A stretch of DNA of 6,229 nt from Candidatus Omnitrophota bacterium (GTDB lineage: Bacteria; Omnitrophota; Koll11; Gygaellales; JAQTUY01), in contig JAQTUY010000096.1 in NCBI GenBank assembly GCA_028707105.1, positions 1 to 6,229 of the forward strand, given 5' to 3'. The position numbers and the translations under genes were made by a program. A model generated the notes under the pieces. It made no database searches, was not told the DNA's origin, and was given only the letters and a program-made list of their open reading frames with translations. Shown here in pieces: positions 1 through 6,229 of this stretch (position 1 is its first letter; the number at the start of each line of letters is the position of its first letter).

Positions 1-628
1 CCAACCCCAGATCATTGTGACAATGCACGGCGATCACAGCCTTGCCGGAATTAGGCACGTTTTCCATGATCTGAGAGATCAATTCCCCGAACTCCTGCGG
101 CTCGGAATAACCTACGGTATCGGGAATATTCACGGTAGAAGCCCCGGCGTTGATGACTGCTTCGACTATTTTGAAGAGGAAATCTCTGTCGGTGCGAGTC
201 GCGTCTTCCGCGGAGAATTGGATATCATCGCAGAGAGTACGGGCATAACGGACCATATCCACAGCCAGCTTGAATACCTCATCCGGCGTTTTTTGAAGCT
301 TATACTTCATATGGATCCTGGACGTCGCCAGGAATACATGGATGCGGCCGTGTTTGGCGCTTTTTAAAGCTTCGGCCGCCGCGTCAATATCCTTTTTCAC
401 GGCGCGGGCCAGCCCGCAAACCGCGCACCCCTTAACGGAAGAAGCGATACTCTTGACGGAATCAAAGTCGCCCTTAGAGGTGATAGGAAACCCCGCTTCA
501 ATGACGTCCACCCCCAAATCCGCCAGAGCATGGGCGATCTGCATCTTCTCGCCGGGATTAAGCGAAGCCCCCGGCGCCTGCTCACCGTCTCTAAGCGTCG
601 TATCAAAAATCCTTATTTTTTCATCCAT
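1..628 (-). CDS. leuA: 2-isopropylmalate synthase, N-terminal part (cut by left window edge)
   Basis: This enzyme condenses acetyl-CoA with 2-ketoisovalerate to give 2-isopropylmalate, the committed step of leucine synthesis in the cytoplasm. About 209 residues are visible, forming most of the catalytic TIM barrel of the DRE-TIM (HMGL-like) family. The opening [10 protein letters not shown] motif (residues 8-17) carries the catalytic Arg13 and metal-binding Asp14. Further family marks are EAGFP (44-48), [11 protein letters not shown] (101-111), [10 protein letters not shown] (138-147), NIPDTVGY (167-174) and the metal-binding HCHNDLGL at 202-209, where the window ends. The C-terminal regulatory LeuA dimer domain is outside the window. 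The ATG at 628 is the only usable start: reading upstream in frame there is no other start codon before a stop at 664-662. A weak GAGAG sits at 643-639. The gene overlaps the end of ilvC by 16 bases in another frame. Citramalate synthase is the main alternative, but the ATSxIHxKYKL region matches LeuA better. Confidence 0.93.
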   Translation of the reverse strand, partial: MDEKIRIFDTTLRDGEQAPGASLNPGEKMQIAHALADLGVDVIEAGFPITSKGDFDSVKSIASSVKGCAVCGLARAVKKDIDAAAEALKSAKHGRIHVFLATSRIHMKYKLQKTPDEVFKLAVDMVRYARTLCDDIQFSAEDATRTDRDFLFKIVEAVINAGASTVNIPDTVGYSEPQEFGELISQIMENVPNSGKAVIAVHCHNDLGL

Positions 629-1605
629 GGCATCATTTCTCTCAACTGCTTTCCGACTTTTTCAATCTGATGTTCATCGCCCTCTTTTAACAACCGGTCA
701 AAATTAACCCTGCCTGTCTCATTTTCTTTGATCCACTCGCGGGCAAATTTTCCGGACTTTATCTCTTTTAAGATCTTCTGCATCACCTTGCGGGTTTTGG
801 CGGTAATGATCATCGGCCCGCGGGTCACATCCCCGTAGCAGGCTGTGTTGGAAACACCGCGGCGCATGCCGGCGATGCCTCTTTCCTGGATCAGGTCGGT
901 GATCAATTTTAATTCATGCAATACCTCAAAATAGGCGATCTCCGGCTGGTATCCGGCTGCGACCAAGGTATCAAAACCGGCCTTGATAAGCTCGGTTACC
1001 CCGCCGCACAAAACTACCTGTTCGCCAAAAAGGTCTGTTTCGGTCTCCTCTTCAAAGGTGGTCTCGATCACCCCGGCCTTGGTAGCGCCGATACCCTTAG
1101 CGTAAGCTAATGCCAATTTCATCGCCTCACCGGTAGCATCCTGGAATATCGCGACCAGGGAAGGAACGCCCTTGCCTTCTTCATACATCCTTCTCACCAG
1201 CGCGCCGGGCCCTTTAGGCGCGATCATGAAAACATCCACGTTCTTCGGAGGCTTGATCTGTTTAAAGCGGATATTGAAACCATGCGAAAAACATAAGGCT
1301 TTGCCCTTCTTTAAATTCGGTTTGATGGCTTCCTTGTACACCTTGGCCTGGACATGGTCCTGGGTCAATATCTGGATGATATCCGCGGCCTTAGCAGCTT
1401 CGGCGGCAGAGACCGGCGTAAAGCCGTCCTTCTTAGCCTGTTCGAAATTGGGCGTGCCCTCCATCTCGGAAACCACCACCCGGCACCCGGAATCCTTAAG
1501 ACACAATGCCTGCCCGCGCCCCTGGATGCCGTATCCGATGATCGCTATAGTCTTGTCTTTTAAGATCCCCAAGTCCGCGTCGCTATCGTAATAAACCTTT
1601 GCCAT
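613..1605 (-). CDS. ilvC: Ketol-acid reductoisomerase, class I, with atypical cofactor loop
   Basis: This enzyme carries out a Mg-dependent alkyl migration and an NAD(P)H reduction, turning acetolactate or acetohydroxybutyrate into dihydroxy-isovalerate or dihydroxy-methylvalerate. At 330 residues it has the length of the short class I form. A Rossmann domain comes first, with GYGIQG at 24-29, followed by the helical domain. Catalytic positions are all present by motif: His108 (SHGFN), Lys131 (PKGPG), Asp191 and Glu195 (ETDLFGEQ), Glu227 and Glu231 (FEVLHEL), and Ser252 (SNTA). Unusual points are Ile27 where GYGSQG is normal, a loop [12 protein letters not shown] (46-57) in place of the usual GLR-GS-SW type, TQDHVQ (81-86) rather than TPDExQ, and SNTACYGD with Cys256 where Glu is common. 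The ATG at 1605 is preceded by AAGGAGG at 1617-1611 with a 5 base spacer. It follows ilvN by 54 bases and overlaps leuA by 16. Family assignment is firm; cofactor choice is inferred. Confidence 0.96.
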   Translation of the reverse strand: MAKVYYDSDADLGILKDKTIAIIGYGIQGRGQALCLKDSGCRVVVSEMEGTPNFEQAKKDGFTPVSAAEAAKAADIIQILTQDHVQAKVYKEAIKPNLKKGKALCFSHGFNIRFKQIKPPKNVDVFMIAPKGPGALVRRMYEEGKGVPSLVAIFQDATGEAMKLALAYAKGIGATKAGVIETTFEEETETDLFGEQVVLCGGVTELIKAGFDTLVAAGYQPEIAYFEVLHELKLITDLIQERGIAGMRRGVSNTACYGDVTRGPMIITAKTRKVMQKILKEIKSGKFAREWIKENETGRVNFDRLLKEGDEHQIEKVGKQLREMMPWMKK

Positions 1606-1610
1606 TTTTT

Positions 1611-1617
1611 CCTCCTT
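1611..1617 (-). promoter_or_regulatory. Shine-Dalgarno site of ilvC
   Basis: Minus-strand AAGGAGG lies 5 bases before the ATG at 1605. It is the longest Shine-Dalgarno match in the window and sits in the only gap (1606-1659) inside the ilv genes. IlvC can therefore be translated independently rather than by coupling to ilvN. The rest of the gap shows no hairpin or T-run terminator, so the message should continue through. Confidence 0.85.
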
Positions 1618-1659
1618 AATTAATGATCTGTTTGATCTGCCTTACCCGGAATTTTTCGT

Positions 1660-2130
1660 TTAGGCTATCGCGATCCTGCCGGTCCTGGCTAATTCCTTGA
1701 TACCGAACTGCTCCAGCGCGTCAAGCAGCTGCTTGATCTGATGCTGGTCGCCTACCGCCTCCACGATCGCCGTATCACCCTTATGATAGACGATCTTGGC
1801 GATGTGCTTGCTTATCAGACTTTCCAACTTAGCCTTTTCCTTAGTCGAATAACTCACCTTGACCAGTATCAATTCTCTTTCGACATGCTCTTTCTTGGTA
1901 AAATCGGTGACCGTGATCACGTCGATAAGCTTGTTGAGCTGTTTTTTAACCTGCTCCAGCACGCGCTCATCCTCGGCTTCCACCACTATCGTCATATAGG
2001 ATACGGCCGGGTCCAAGGTCTCGCTCACCGCTAAAGAGGCGATGTTATAACCCCTGGCGCTGAACAGCCCCGCCACCCGCGCCAGTACCCCGAACTTATT
2101 ATCCACTAAAACCGCTATCGTGTGCCTCAT
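1660..2130 (-). CDS. ilvN: Acetolactate synthase small (regulatory) subunit
   Basis: This is the regulatory subunit that binds IlvB, raises its activity and usually confers valine feedback inhibition. Its 156 residues are close to the roughly 160 typical of the family. An N-terminal ACT domain (about residues 3-75) has the effector-site pattern DNKFGVLARVAGLFSARGYN, in which Asn11, Gly14 and Asn29 correspond to the valine-site residues known from E. coli IlvH. The C-terminal ACT-like half (about 82-156) contains RELILVKV and ends with ARTGRIAIA. Retention of Asn11, Gly14 and Asn29 suggests feedback control is kept, which is inference. The ATG shares one base with the TAA stop of ilvB (TAATG) and has only a weak GGCGGG upstream, so translation is probably coupled to ilvB, fitting equal subunit supply. 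Symbol ilvN is used for position after ilvB; ilvH would be equally valid. Confidence 0.96.
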   Translation of the reverse strand: MRHTIAVLVDNKFGVLARVAGLFSARGYNIASLAVSETLDPAVSYMTIVVEAEDERVLEQVKKQLNKLIDVITVTDFTKKEHVERELILVKVSYSTKEKAKLESLISKHIAKIVYHKGDTAIVEAVGDQHQIKQLLDALEQFGIKELARTGRIAIA

Positions 2131-3794
2131 TATGCCAGCCCGCCTATCATTTTATCTATCGCCTCGCCCGCCGGTACCATCGGGAATACGTTCTCCTCAG
2201 GCTCGATGTGAAAATCAATAAACACGGTATTATCTATGGCCAGGGCCTTATCGATGGCCGCTCGAACGTCCTCTTTCCTGGTCACGCGTATACCGGTAGC
2301 CCCGTAACTTTCCGCGAGCTTGACGAAATCCGGATTATGCAGGGTGGTCTGCGAATAGCGATGCTTATAGAACAATTCCTGCCATTGCCTTACCATGCCA
2401 AGATATCCGTTATTCAGGATCGCCACCTTCACGTTTATTTTATTAGCGATGCAAGTCATCACTTCCTGGATATTCATCTGGATAGAGCCGTCCCCGGCAA
2501 TATCAATGACCGTTTTATCCGGGCAGCCGACCTTCGCCCCCATTGCCGCGGGCAGGCCAAAGCCCATTGTGCCCAGGCCGCCGCTGGATATGAATGAACG
2601 CGGATCCTTATATTTATACCACTGGCAGGCCCACATCTGGTTCTGGCCTACTTCAGTAGTGATGATCGCATCCCCCTTGGTGGCTTCGTAGAGCTGCTCT
2701 ATCACATATTGGGGCTTGATCTTACCCCCGTCTTTATAGGTAAGGGGGTGTTTCTTCCTCCAGGCATTGATGGTCTTAAACCACTCCTCGGTATCGGAAG
2801 GCGCGCTTATTTCCTGGAGCAATTGGCCCAGCACGTTCTTGGCATCCCCGACTATCGGGATGTCCACGTTCACATTCTTGCTGATGGACGCCGGGTCAAT
2901 ATCAATATGTATTACCTTGGCATTACGGGCAAAGGCATCAAGCCTGCCGGTCACGCGGTCGTCAAAACGCGCGCCTACCGCTATAATAAGGTCGGCGTTC
3001 ATTATGGCATGGTTGGCGTAAGCTGTCCCGTGCATACCGAGCATCCCGAGTGAAAGTTCATGCGTGCCCGGGAAAGCGCCCAGGCCCATCATGGTCATCA
3101 CTACCGGCGCCTTTATCTTTTCGGCCAGCTCCTTTAATTCCTGGTGGGCCGCGGATGTAATGATCCCCCCTCCGGCGTAAATAATGGGCTTCTTCGCTTC
3201 GCTGATCAGTTTAGCGGCCTTCTTTATCTGCCCGGGGTGTCCGAAAATGGTCGGCTTATAGCCCCGCATGACCACTTCTTCGGGCCAGATAAATTCCGCA
3301 TCATGCATCTGCACATCCGAGGGGATGTCTATCAATACAGGGCCGGGCCTGCCGGTAGAGGCGATATAAAAAGCCTCCCTTACTATCCTGGCCAGCTCCT
3401 TGACGTCCTTGACCAGATAATTATGTTTGGTGATTGGCCGGGTGATGCCGGTCACATCCGCTTCCTGGAAAGCATCGTTGCCGATCAGGAAACTCTTCAC
3501 CTGTCCGGTTATCGCTACCATAGGTATAGAATCCATATAGGCATTGGCGATACCCGTAACAAGGTTGGTCGCCCCGGGCCCGGATGTGGCAAGACACACC
3601 CCCACCTTGCCGGTGGCGCGGGAATACCCGTCCGCCGCGTGGGCAGCGCCCTGCTCGTGGCGTACCAGGATGAACCGGATATCCGAATCGTATATCTTAT
3701 CGAATATCGGCAGGACCTGGCCTCCGGGATAACCGAAGATCACATCTACGCCTTCGCGCTTTAAAGATTCAAGTAATATTTGCGCTCCTGTCAT
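2130..3794 (-). CDS. ilvB: Acetolactate synthase large (catalytic) subunit, anabolic type
   Basis: This thiamine-diphosphate enzyme joins pyruvate to a second pyruvate, or to 2-ketobutyrate, giving acetolactate or acetohydroxybutyrate. Its 554 residues are a normal length. The domain order is an N-terminal pyrimidine-binding domain (about 1-165) with catalytic Glu47 in RHEQGA, a central domain (about 190-325) with GARFDDR at 274-280, and a C-terminal diphosphate-binding domain (about 360-530) with GDG at 434-436 and NN at 461-462, exactly 24 residues apart. The RFDDR motif marks the FAD-containing anabolic class rather than the catabolic AlsS/BudB class. Residues Gln26 and Lys100 replace the Ala122 and Pro197 of plant AHAS, while Trp471 matches Trp574. 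The ATG at 3794 overlaps the ilvD stop as ATGA, and AAAGGAG (3811-3805) lies 10 bases upstream inside ilvD. The stop overlaps the start of ilvN by one base. Confidence 0.97.
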   Translation of the reverse strand: MTGAQILLESLKREGVDVIFGYPGGQVLPIFDKIYDSDIRFILVRHEQGAAHAADGYSRATGKVGVCLATSGPGATNLVTGIANAYMDSIPMVAITGQVKSFLIGNDAFQEADVTGITRPITKHNYLVKDVKELARIVREAFYIASTGRPGPVLIDIPSDVQMHDAEFIWPEEVVMRGYKPTIFGHPGQIKKAAKLISEAKKPIIYAGGGIITSAAHQELKELAEKIKAPVVMTMMGLGAFPGTHELSLGMLGMHGTAYANHAIMNADLIIAVGARFDDRVTGRLDAFARNAKVIHIDIDPASISKNVNVDIPIVGDAKNVLGQLLQEISAPSDTEEWFKTINAWRKKHPLTYKDGGKIKPQYVIEQLYEATKGDAIITTEVGQNQMWACQWYKYKDPRSFISSGGLGTMGFGLPAAMGAKVGCPDKTVIDIAGDGSIQMNIQEVMTCIANKINVKVAILNNGYLGMVRQWQELFYKHRYSQTTLHNPDFVKLAESYGATGIRVTRKEDVRAAIDKALAIDNTVFIDFHIEPEENVFPMVPAGEAIDKMIGGLA

Positions 3795-5443
3795 TTTAAA
3801 ACCGCTCCTTTATCCGCCGAGCTGACCAGCCTGTGATAACGGGATAGATACCCCGTCTTGATCTTGGGCGGGACAGCCTTCCATCCTTTGAACCTGTTCC
3901 TGATCTGTGCGCCGCTTAATTTGACTTCCAATTTCCTGTTCGGTATATCAATGCAAATAATATCGTTATCTTTTAAAATGGCTATCGGCCCGCCCGCGCT
4001 GGCCTCGGGAGAAATATGCCCGATGCAAGGCCCCTTAGTGCCGCCGGAGAACCTTCCGTCCGTGATCAAGGCCACCGACTCAGCCAGGCCCAGGCCCACG
4101 ATGGTCGCGGTAGGCGCGAGCATCTCACGCATCCCCGGGCCTCCCGCGGGGCCTTCGTAACGGATAACCACCACATCCCCGCCTCTGATCTTGCCCGCGA
4201 GGATCGCCTGCATCGCTTCTTCTTCGCGGTTAAAAACCTTAGCCTTGCCCTGGAACTTCATCATCTTAGGGGAAACTGCCGCCTGTTTGACCACCGCCCC
4301 GTTGGGAGCAAGGTTTCCGGACAAAACAGCGATCCCGCCCTGCTGATGATAAGCCTTATCAACCGTACGGATAACATCCTCGTCGTAAATCGTGGCTTCG
4401 GAGGCGATATCATAGATCATCCGGCCGCTGGCAGTCTTCACATTATGCAATTTACCCTTCAATCTCTTAAGCACTGCCGGGATGCCTCCGGCGTATTCTA
4501 AGTCTTCCATAAAATGCTCGCCCGCAGGTTCGATATTCGTAATATGCGGCGTCTTCTTGCCGATCCGGTCGAAAGTCTCCAGGGGCAGGTCCAGCCCAAG
4601 CTCATGGCTGATCGCCATAAGATGCAGGACCGTATTACTTGAGCCGCCTAACGCCATATCCACGACGATAGCGTTCTCAATGGACTTTTTGGTCATGATA
4701 TCGCGCGGCTTTAAGTCCTGCGTTACCATTTCCACGATGCGTTCGCCGCTGGCCTGGGCGATACGGCGCTTCTTGGCGGAGACCGCCAAAGCTGTGCCGC
4801 AGCCGGGGAGAGACATTCCCATAGTCTCGGTAAGGCAGGCCATGGTGTTTGCCGTATATAACCCCTGGCATGATCCGGCTCCGGGGCAAGCCTCCATCTC
4901 AACACAAGCTAATTCTTCCGCGGAGATCTGGCCCTTCTTGGCCTTGCCCAGCGCTTCATAAGTATCATGCACGAAAGCTAACCTTCTTTTATTAAAATGC
5001 CCGCCCATCATCGGCCCGGCTGTCACGATTATCGCCGGGATATTCAACCGCGCCACGCCCATGATCATACCGGGCGTTATCTTATCGCAGTTAGTCAGGC
5101 AGACAATACCGTCTAATTGATGAGCGTTGCAAACTGTTTCTATAGTGTCGGCCACGAGCTCCCGTAACGCCAGGGGATAGCACATCCCCAGATGGCCCAT
5201 CGCGATACCGTCACAAATTCCGGGAATGCCGAAGAAAAAAGGAGCCCCGCCGCCGTAACATACCCCCCGCTCGATAAAACGCTCAAGGTCGCGCATCCCC
5301 ACATGGCCGGGTATCAGGTCGGTAAATGAAGTCGCTACTCCGATGAACGGCCGATCCAGGTCTTTTCTGCTCAGGCCCGTAGCGTGCAAAAGCGCGCGGT
5401 GCGGGATATGCTCTAAACCTTTCTTGATCTTATCCGAACGCAT
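3791..5443 (-). CDS. ilvD: Dihydroxy-acid dehydratase, PGH/CDGI iron-sulfur type
   Basis: This Fe-S enzyme of the IlvD/Edd family dehydrates dihydroxy-isovalerate and dihydroxy-methylvalerate to the 2-keto acids that are precursors of valine, isoleucine and leucine. From the ATG at 5443 the protein has 550 residues, normal for the family. Cluster cysteines are Cys77 (GICDGIAMG), Cys119 (TNCDKITPG) and Cys192 (CPGAGSCQG). Gly46 (IPGH) stands where the [2Fe-2S] type seen in Mycobacterium has a cysteine, so the pattern is that of the E. coli [4Fe-4S] enzyme. Asp120 and Lys121 are the expected Mg site and modified lysine, Glu440 in GGPGMREM is a likely Mg ligand, and Ser466 in GRFSGGT is the likely base. 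A TTG at 5458 could extend it by five codons, but that extension is built from the Shine-Dalgarno GAGGAG (5456-5451), so the ATG 7 bases downstream of it is preferred. It follows the aldolase by 35 bases and overlaps ilvB by 4. Confidence 0.96.
   Translation of the reverse strand: MRSDKIKKGLEHIPHRALLHATGLSRKDLDRPFIGVATSFTDLIPGHVGMRDLERFIERGVCYGGGAPFFFGIPGICDGIAMGHLGMCYPLALRELVADTIETVCNAHQLDGIVCLTNCDKITPGMIMGVARLNIPAIIVTAGPMMGGHFNKRRLAFVHDTYEALGKAKKGQISAEELACVEMEACPGAGSCQGLYTANTMACLTETMGMSLPGCGTALAVSAKKRRIAQASGERIVEMVTQDLKPRDIMTKKSIENAIVVDMALGGSSNTVLHLMAISHELGLDLPLETFDRIGKKTPHITNIEPAGEHFMEDLEYAGGIPAVLKRLKGKLHNVKTASGRMIYDIASEATIYDEDVIRTVDKAYHQQGGIAVLSGNLAPNGAVVKQAAVSPKMMKFQGKAKVFNREEEAMQAILAGKIRGGDVVVIRYEGPAGGPGMREMLAPTATIVGLGLAESVALITDGRFSGGTKGPCIGHISPEASAGGPIAILKDNDIICIDIPNRKLEVKLSGAQIRNRFKGWKAVPPKIKTGYLSRYHRLVSSADKGAVLK
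3805..3811 (-). promoter_or_regulatory. Shine-Dalgarno site of ilvB within the end of ilvD
   Basis: Minus-strand AAAGGAG sits inside the last codons of ilvD, with a 10 base spacer to the ilvB ATG at 3794. The ATGA stop/start overlap plus this site suggests that ribosomes finishing ilvD re-initiate on ilvB. Confidence 0.75.
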
Positions 5444-5450
5444 AATTTTT

Positions 5451-5456
5451 CTCCTC
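5451..5456 (-). promoter_or_regulatory. Shine-Dalgarno site that decides the ilvD start
   Basis: Minus-strand GAGGAG lies 7 bases before the ATG at 5443. It overlaps the alternative in-frame TTG start at 5458, which would have no ribosome site of its own this close, so the ATG is the better start. The 35 base gap (5444-5478) between the aldolase and ilvD shows no terminator hairpin. Confidence 0.85.
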
Positions 5457-5478
5457 AAACTGATAGAGCGCGCGAAAT

Positions 5479-6229
5479 TTAATCCGCGCCTTCGCCGTCG
5501 TGCACTACCTCCGGCCCTTCTTTTCTTTTACGCACGATCACGCGTTTTAAAGCGATGAATTTATCCACGACCTCTCTGTTATTTACAGCCTTTAACTGCC
5601 TGAATAAAAATTCAAATCTTGCCTCGATATCCGCCGCGATAGCGTCGCGGGTACCTTGAGGCAGGGACATGATCTCCTTTTTAAACGGCCCTAACGCCTT
5701 CTTACGCGTCTTATAGAAGAATTGCTCGTCTGTCTCGCCTTCTTTTCTTTCATTAGCGGCGTTCGTTTTAAGCCATTCGTATATCCGGGCTTTTAATTCC
5801 GCGGGAAAATGCTTGCTGTCGAAGATCATATTCTGGAATTCTGTGGCCAGATGGACTTCGGCAGTCCCTACTTCAGGGAATTTGTTGAACATATCTGAAG
5901 GCAGGGTAGAAGCCCCGTGCTGGACCGCTCCGCCCAGGCCGAATTCCTTAACGGCGAGCGCGGAGAGGTTCTTAAGCGTGTCAAAGTCAAGCTTCACCTG
6001 GGCTATTGAACCGTCAGGCAATACCACTCCGCCGTGGGAGGTGCCGGTCTGGATGGATATCTTGCTGATACCGATCAAGCCCTTGCGCAGCCTTTCCTTA
6101 AAACCTTCCATGAACGCGCGCAGGTCCTCGGGCGTAGAATTCTGATGCCCGACTTCCCCGATCTCCCCGCCTACGGAAACGGTCACGCCCTTAGGCTCGA
6201 TGCGGCGGATGAACTGGGTGAGCTTGGCG
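5479..6229 (-). CDS. Divergent class II (zinc) fructose-bisphosphate aldolase-like protein, C-terminal part
   Basis: The N-terminus lies beyond the right edge; 249 residues are visible and read through in frame, so the GTG near 6186 is internal. The visible part looks like the second half of a class II aldolase barrel, which cleaves or forms fructose 1,6-bisphosphate or a related ketose phosphate with a bound zinc. Numbered from the first visible residue, [11 protein letters not shown] (17-27) matches the family's glutamate-containing strand, QTGTSHGG (60-67) supplies a zinc-type His65, AVQHGAST (101-108) supplies His104, and [13 protein letters not shown] (121-133) corresponds to the GTAKINxxTxxQ phosphate-site segment. 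The second His is followed by GAST rather than the usual GGTG. A charged tail of about 115 residues after the core (helical [19 protein letters not shown] region, ending GEGAD) is longer than in the standard enzyme. It ends 35 bases before ilvD and is probably on the same message. The substrate is not certain from sequence. Confidence 0.8.
   Translation of the reverse strand, partial: AKLTQFIRRIEPKGVTVSVGGEIGEVGHQNSTPEDLRAFMEGFKERLRKGLIGISKISIQTGTSHGGVVLPDGSIAQVKLDFDTLKNLSALAVKEFGLGGAVQHGASTLPSDMFNKFPEVGTAEVHLATEFQNMIFDSKHFPAELKARIYEWLKTNAANERKEGETDEQFFYKTRKKALGPFKKEIMSLPQGTRDAIAADIEARFEFLFRQLKAVNNREVVDKFIALKRVIVRKRKEGPEVVHDGEGAD

Noticed and set aside
17..707. Plus-strand open frames opposite leuA and the end of ilvC
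   Set aside because: The minus strand carries clear LeuA and IlvC motifs throughout; the plus-strand translations look like no known protein and overlap each other.
1624..1639. Short direct repeat TGATCTG (1624-1630 and 1633-1639) beside TTAATTAA in the ilvN-ilvC gap, as a possible operator
   Set aside because: Two 7-base copies in AT-rich sequence next to a ribosome site can easily occur by chance, and no promoter boxes or longer symmetry accompany them.
3144..3764. Open reading frame of 206 codons on the plus strand, antisense to ilvB
   Set aside because: It lies wholly inside the certain ilvB gene, its translation is rich in Gly, Arg, His and Pro without recognisable motifs, and it is explained by the codon bias of ilvB on the other strand.
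5444..5458. TTG start for ilvD at 5458 giving five extra residues
   Set aside because: The extension is encoded by the Shine-Dalgarno sequence itself, and MRSDxIKKG from the ATG at 5443 is the usual start of the family.
5444..5478. Possible terminator or attenuator before ilvD
   Set aside because: Only the short self-complementary GCGCGC is present, with no stem-loop plus T-run and no room for a leader peptide or T-box.
5343..5558. Plus-strand frame of 71 codons spanning the aldolase-ilvD gap
   Set aside because: Most of it is antisense to the start of ilvD and the end of the aldolase, and its Arg/Leu-rich product has no motif or ribosome site that would support a real gene.
1..6229. A previously undescribed system such as a defence island, mobile element or novel cluster
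   Set aside because: Every gene belongs to a known metabolic family, the strand and spacing are uniform, and no repeats, transposase, integrase or foreign-looking segments are seen.

Overview
The window holds one tightly packed gene block, entirely on the minus strand, that carries nearly the whole shared pathway for branched-chain amino acids. Read in the direction of transcription (right to left) the order is: the C-terminal part of a divergent class II aldolase (cut by the right edge), ilvD, ilvB, ilvN, ilvC, and the N-terminal third of leuA (cut by the left edge). There are no RNA genes, mobile elements, CRISPR arrays or long non-coding stretches. The longest gap between genes is 54 bases.

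The genes form a pathway. IlvB (catalytic) with IlvN (regulatory) makes acetolactate or acetohydroxybutyrate. IlvC isomerises and reduces these to dihydroxy acids. IlvD dehydrates those to 2-ketoisovalerate or 2-keto-3-methylvalerate. LeuA then adds acetyl-CoA to 2-ketoisovalerate to open the leucine branch. The final transaminase (ilvE), threonine deaminase (ilvA) and the later leucine genes (leuCDB) are not in the window; leuCDB could lie beyond the left edge. Junctions are ilvD/ilvB ATGA (4 nt overlap), ilvB/ilvN TAATG (1 nt overlap), ilvN-ilvC 54 nt with a strong Shine-Dalgarno, and ilvC/leuA with a 16 nt overlap. This spacing indicates one polycistronic message. No promoter, T-box, attenuator or terminator is visible, so the control region, if there is one nearby, lies beyond the right edge, upstream of or inside the aldolase gene.

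The organism is a bacterium, judged by Shine-Dalgarno-led, overlapping genes of bacterial type. A dehydratase with the PGH...CDGI cluster arrangement and a ketol-acid reductoisomerase whose phosphate-binding residues are replaced would both fit an anaerobic or uncultured lineage. Omnitrophota or a similar candidate phylum is only a guess from sequence feel.

I do not see an undescribed system here. The points worth a second look are protein-level: the cofactor loop and active-site neighbourhood of IlvC, two substitutions at herbicide-pocket positions of IlvB, and the unusual aldolase joined to the amino acid genes.
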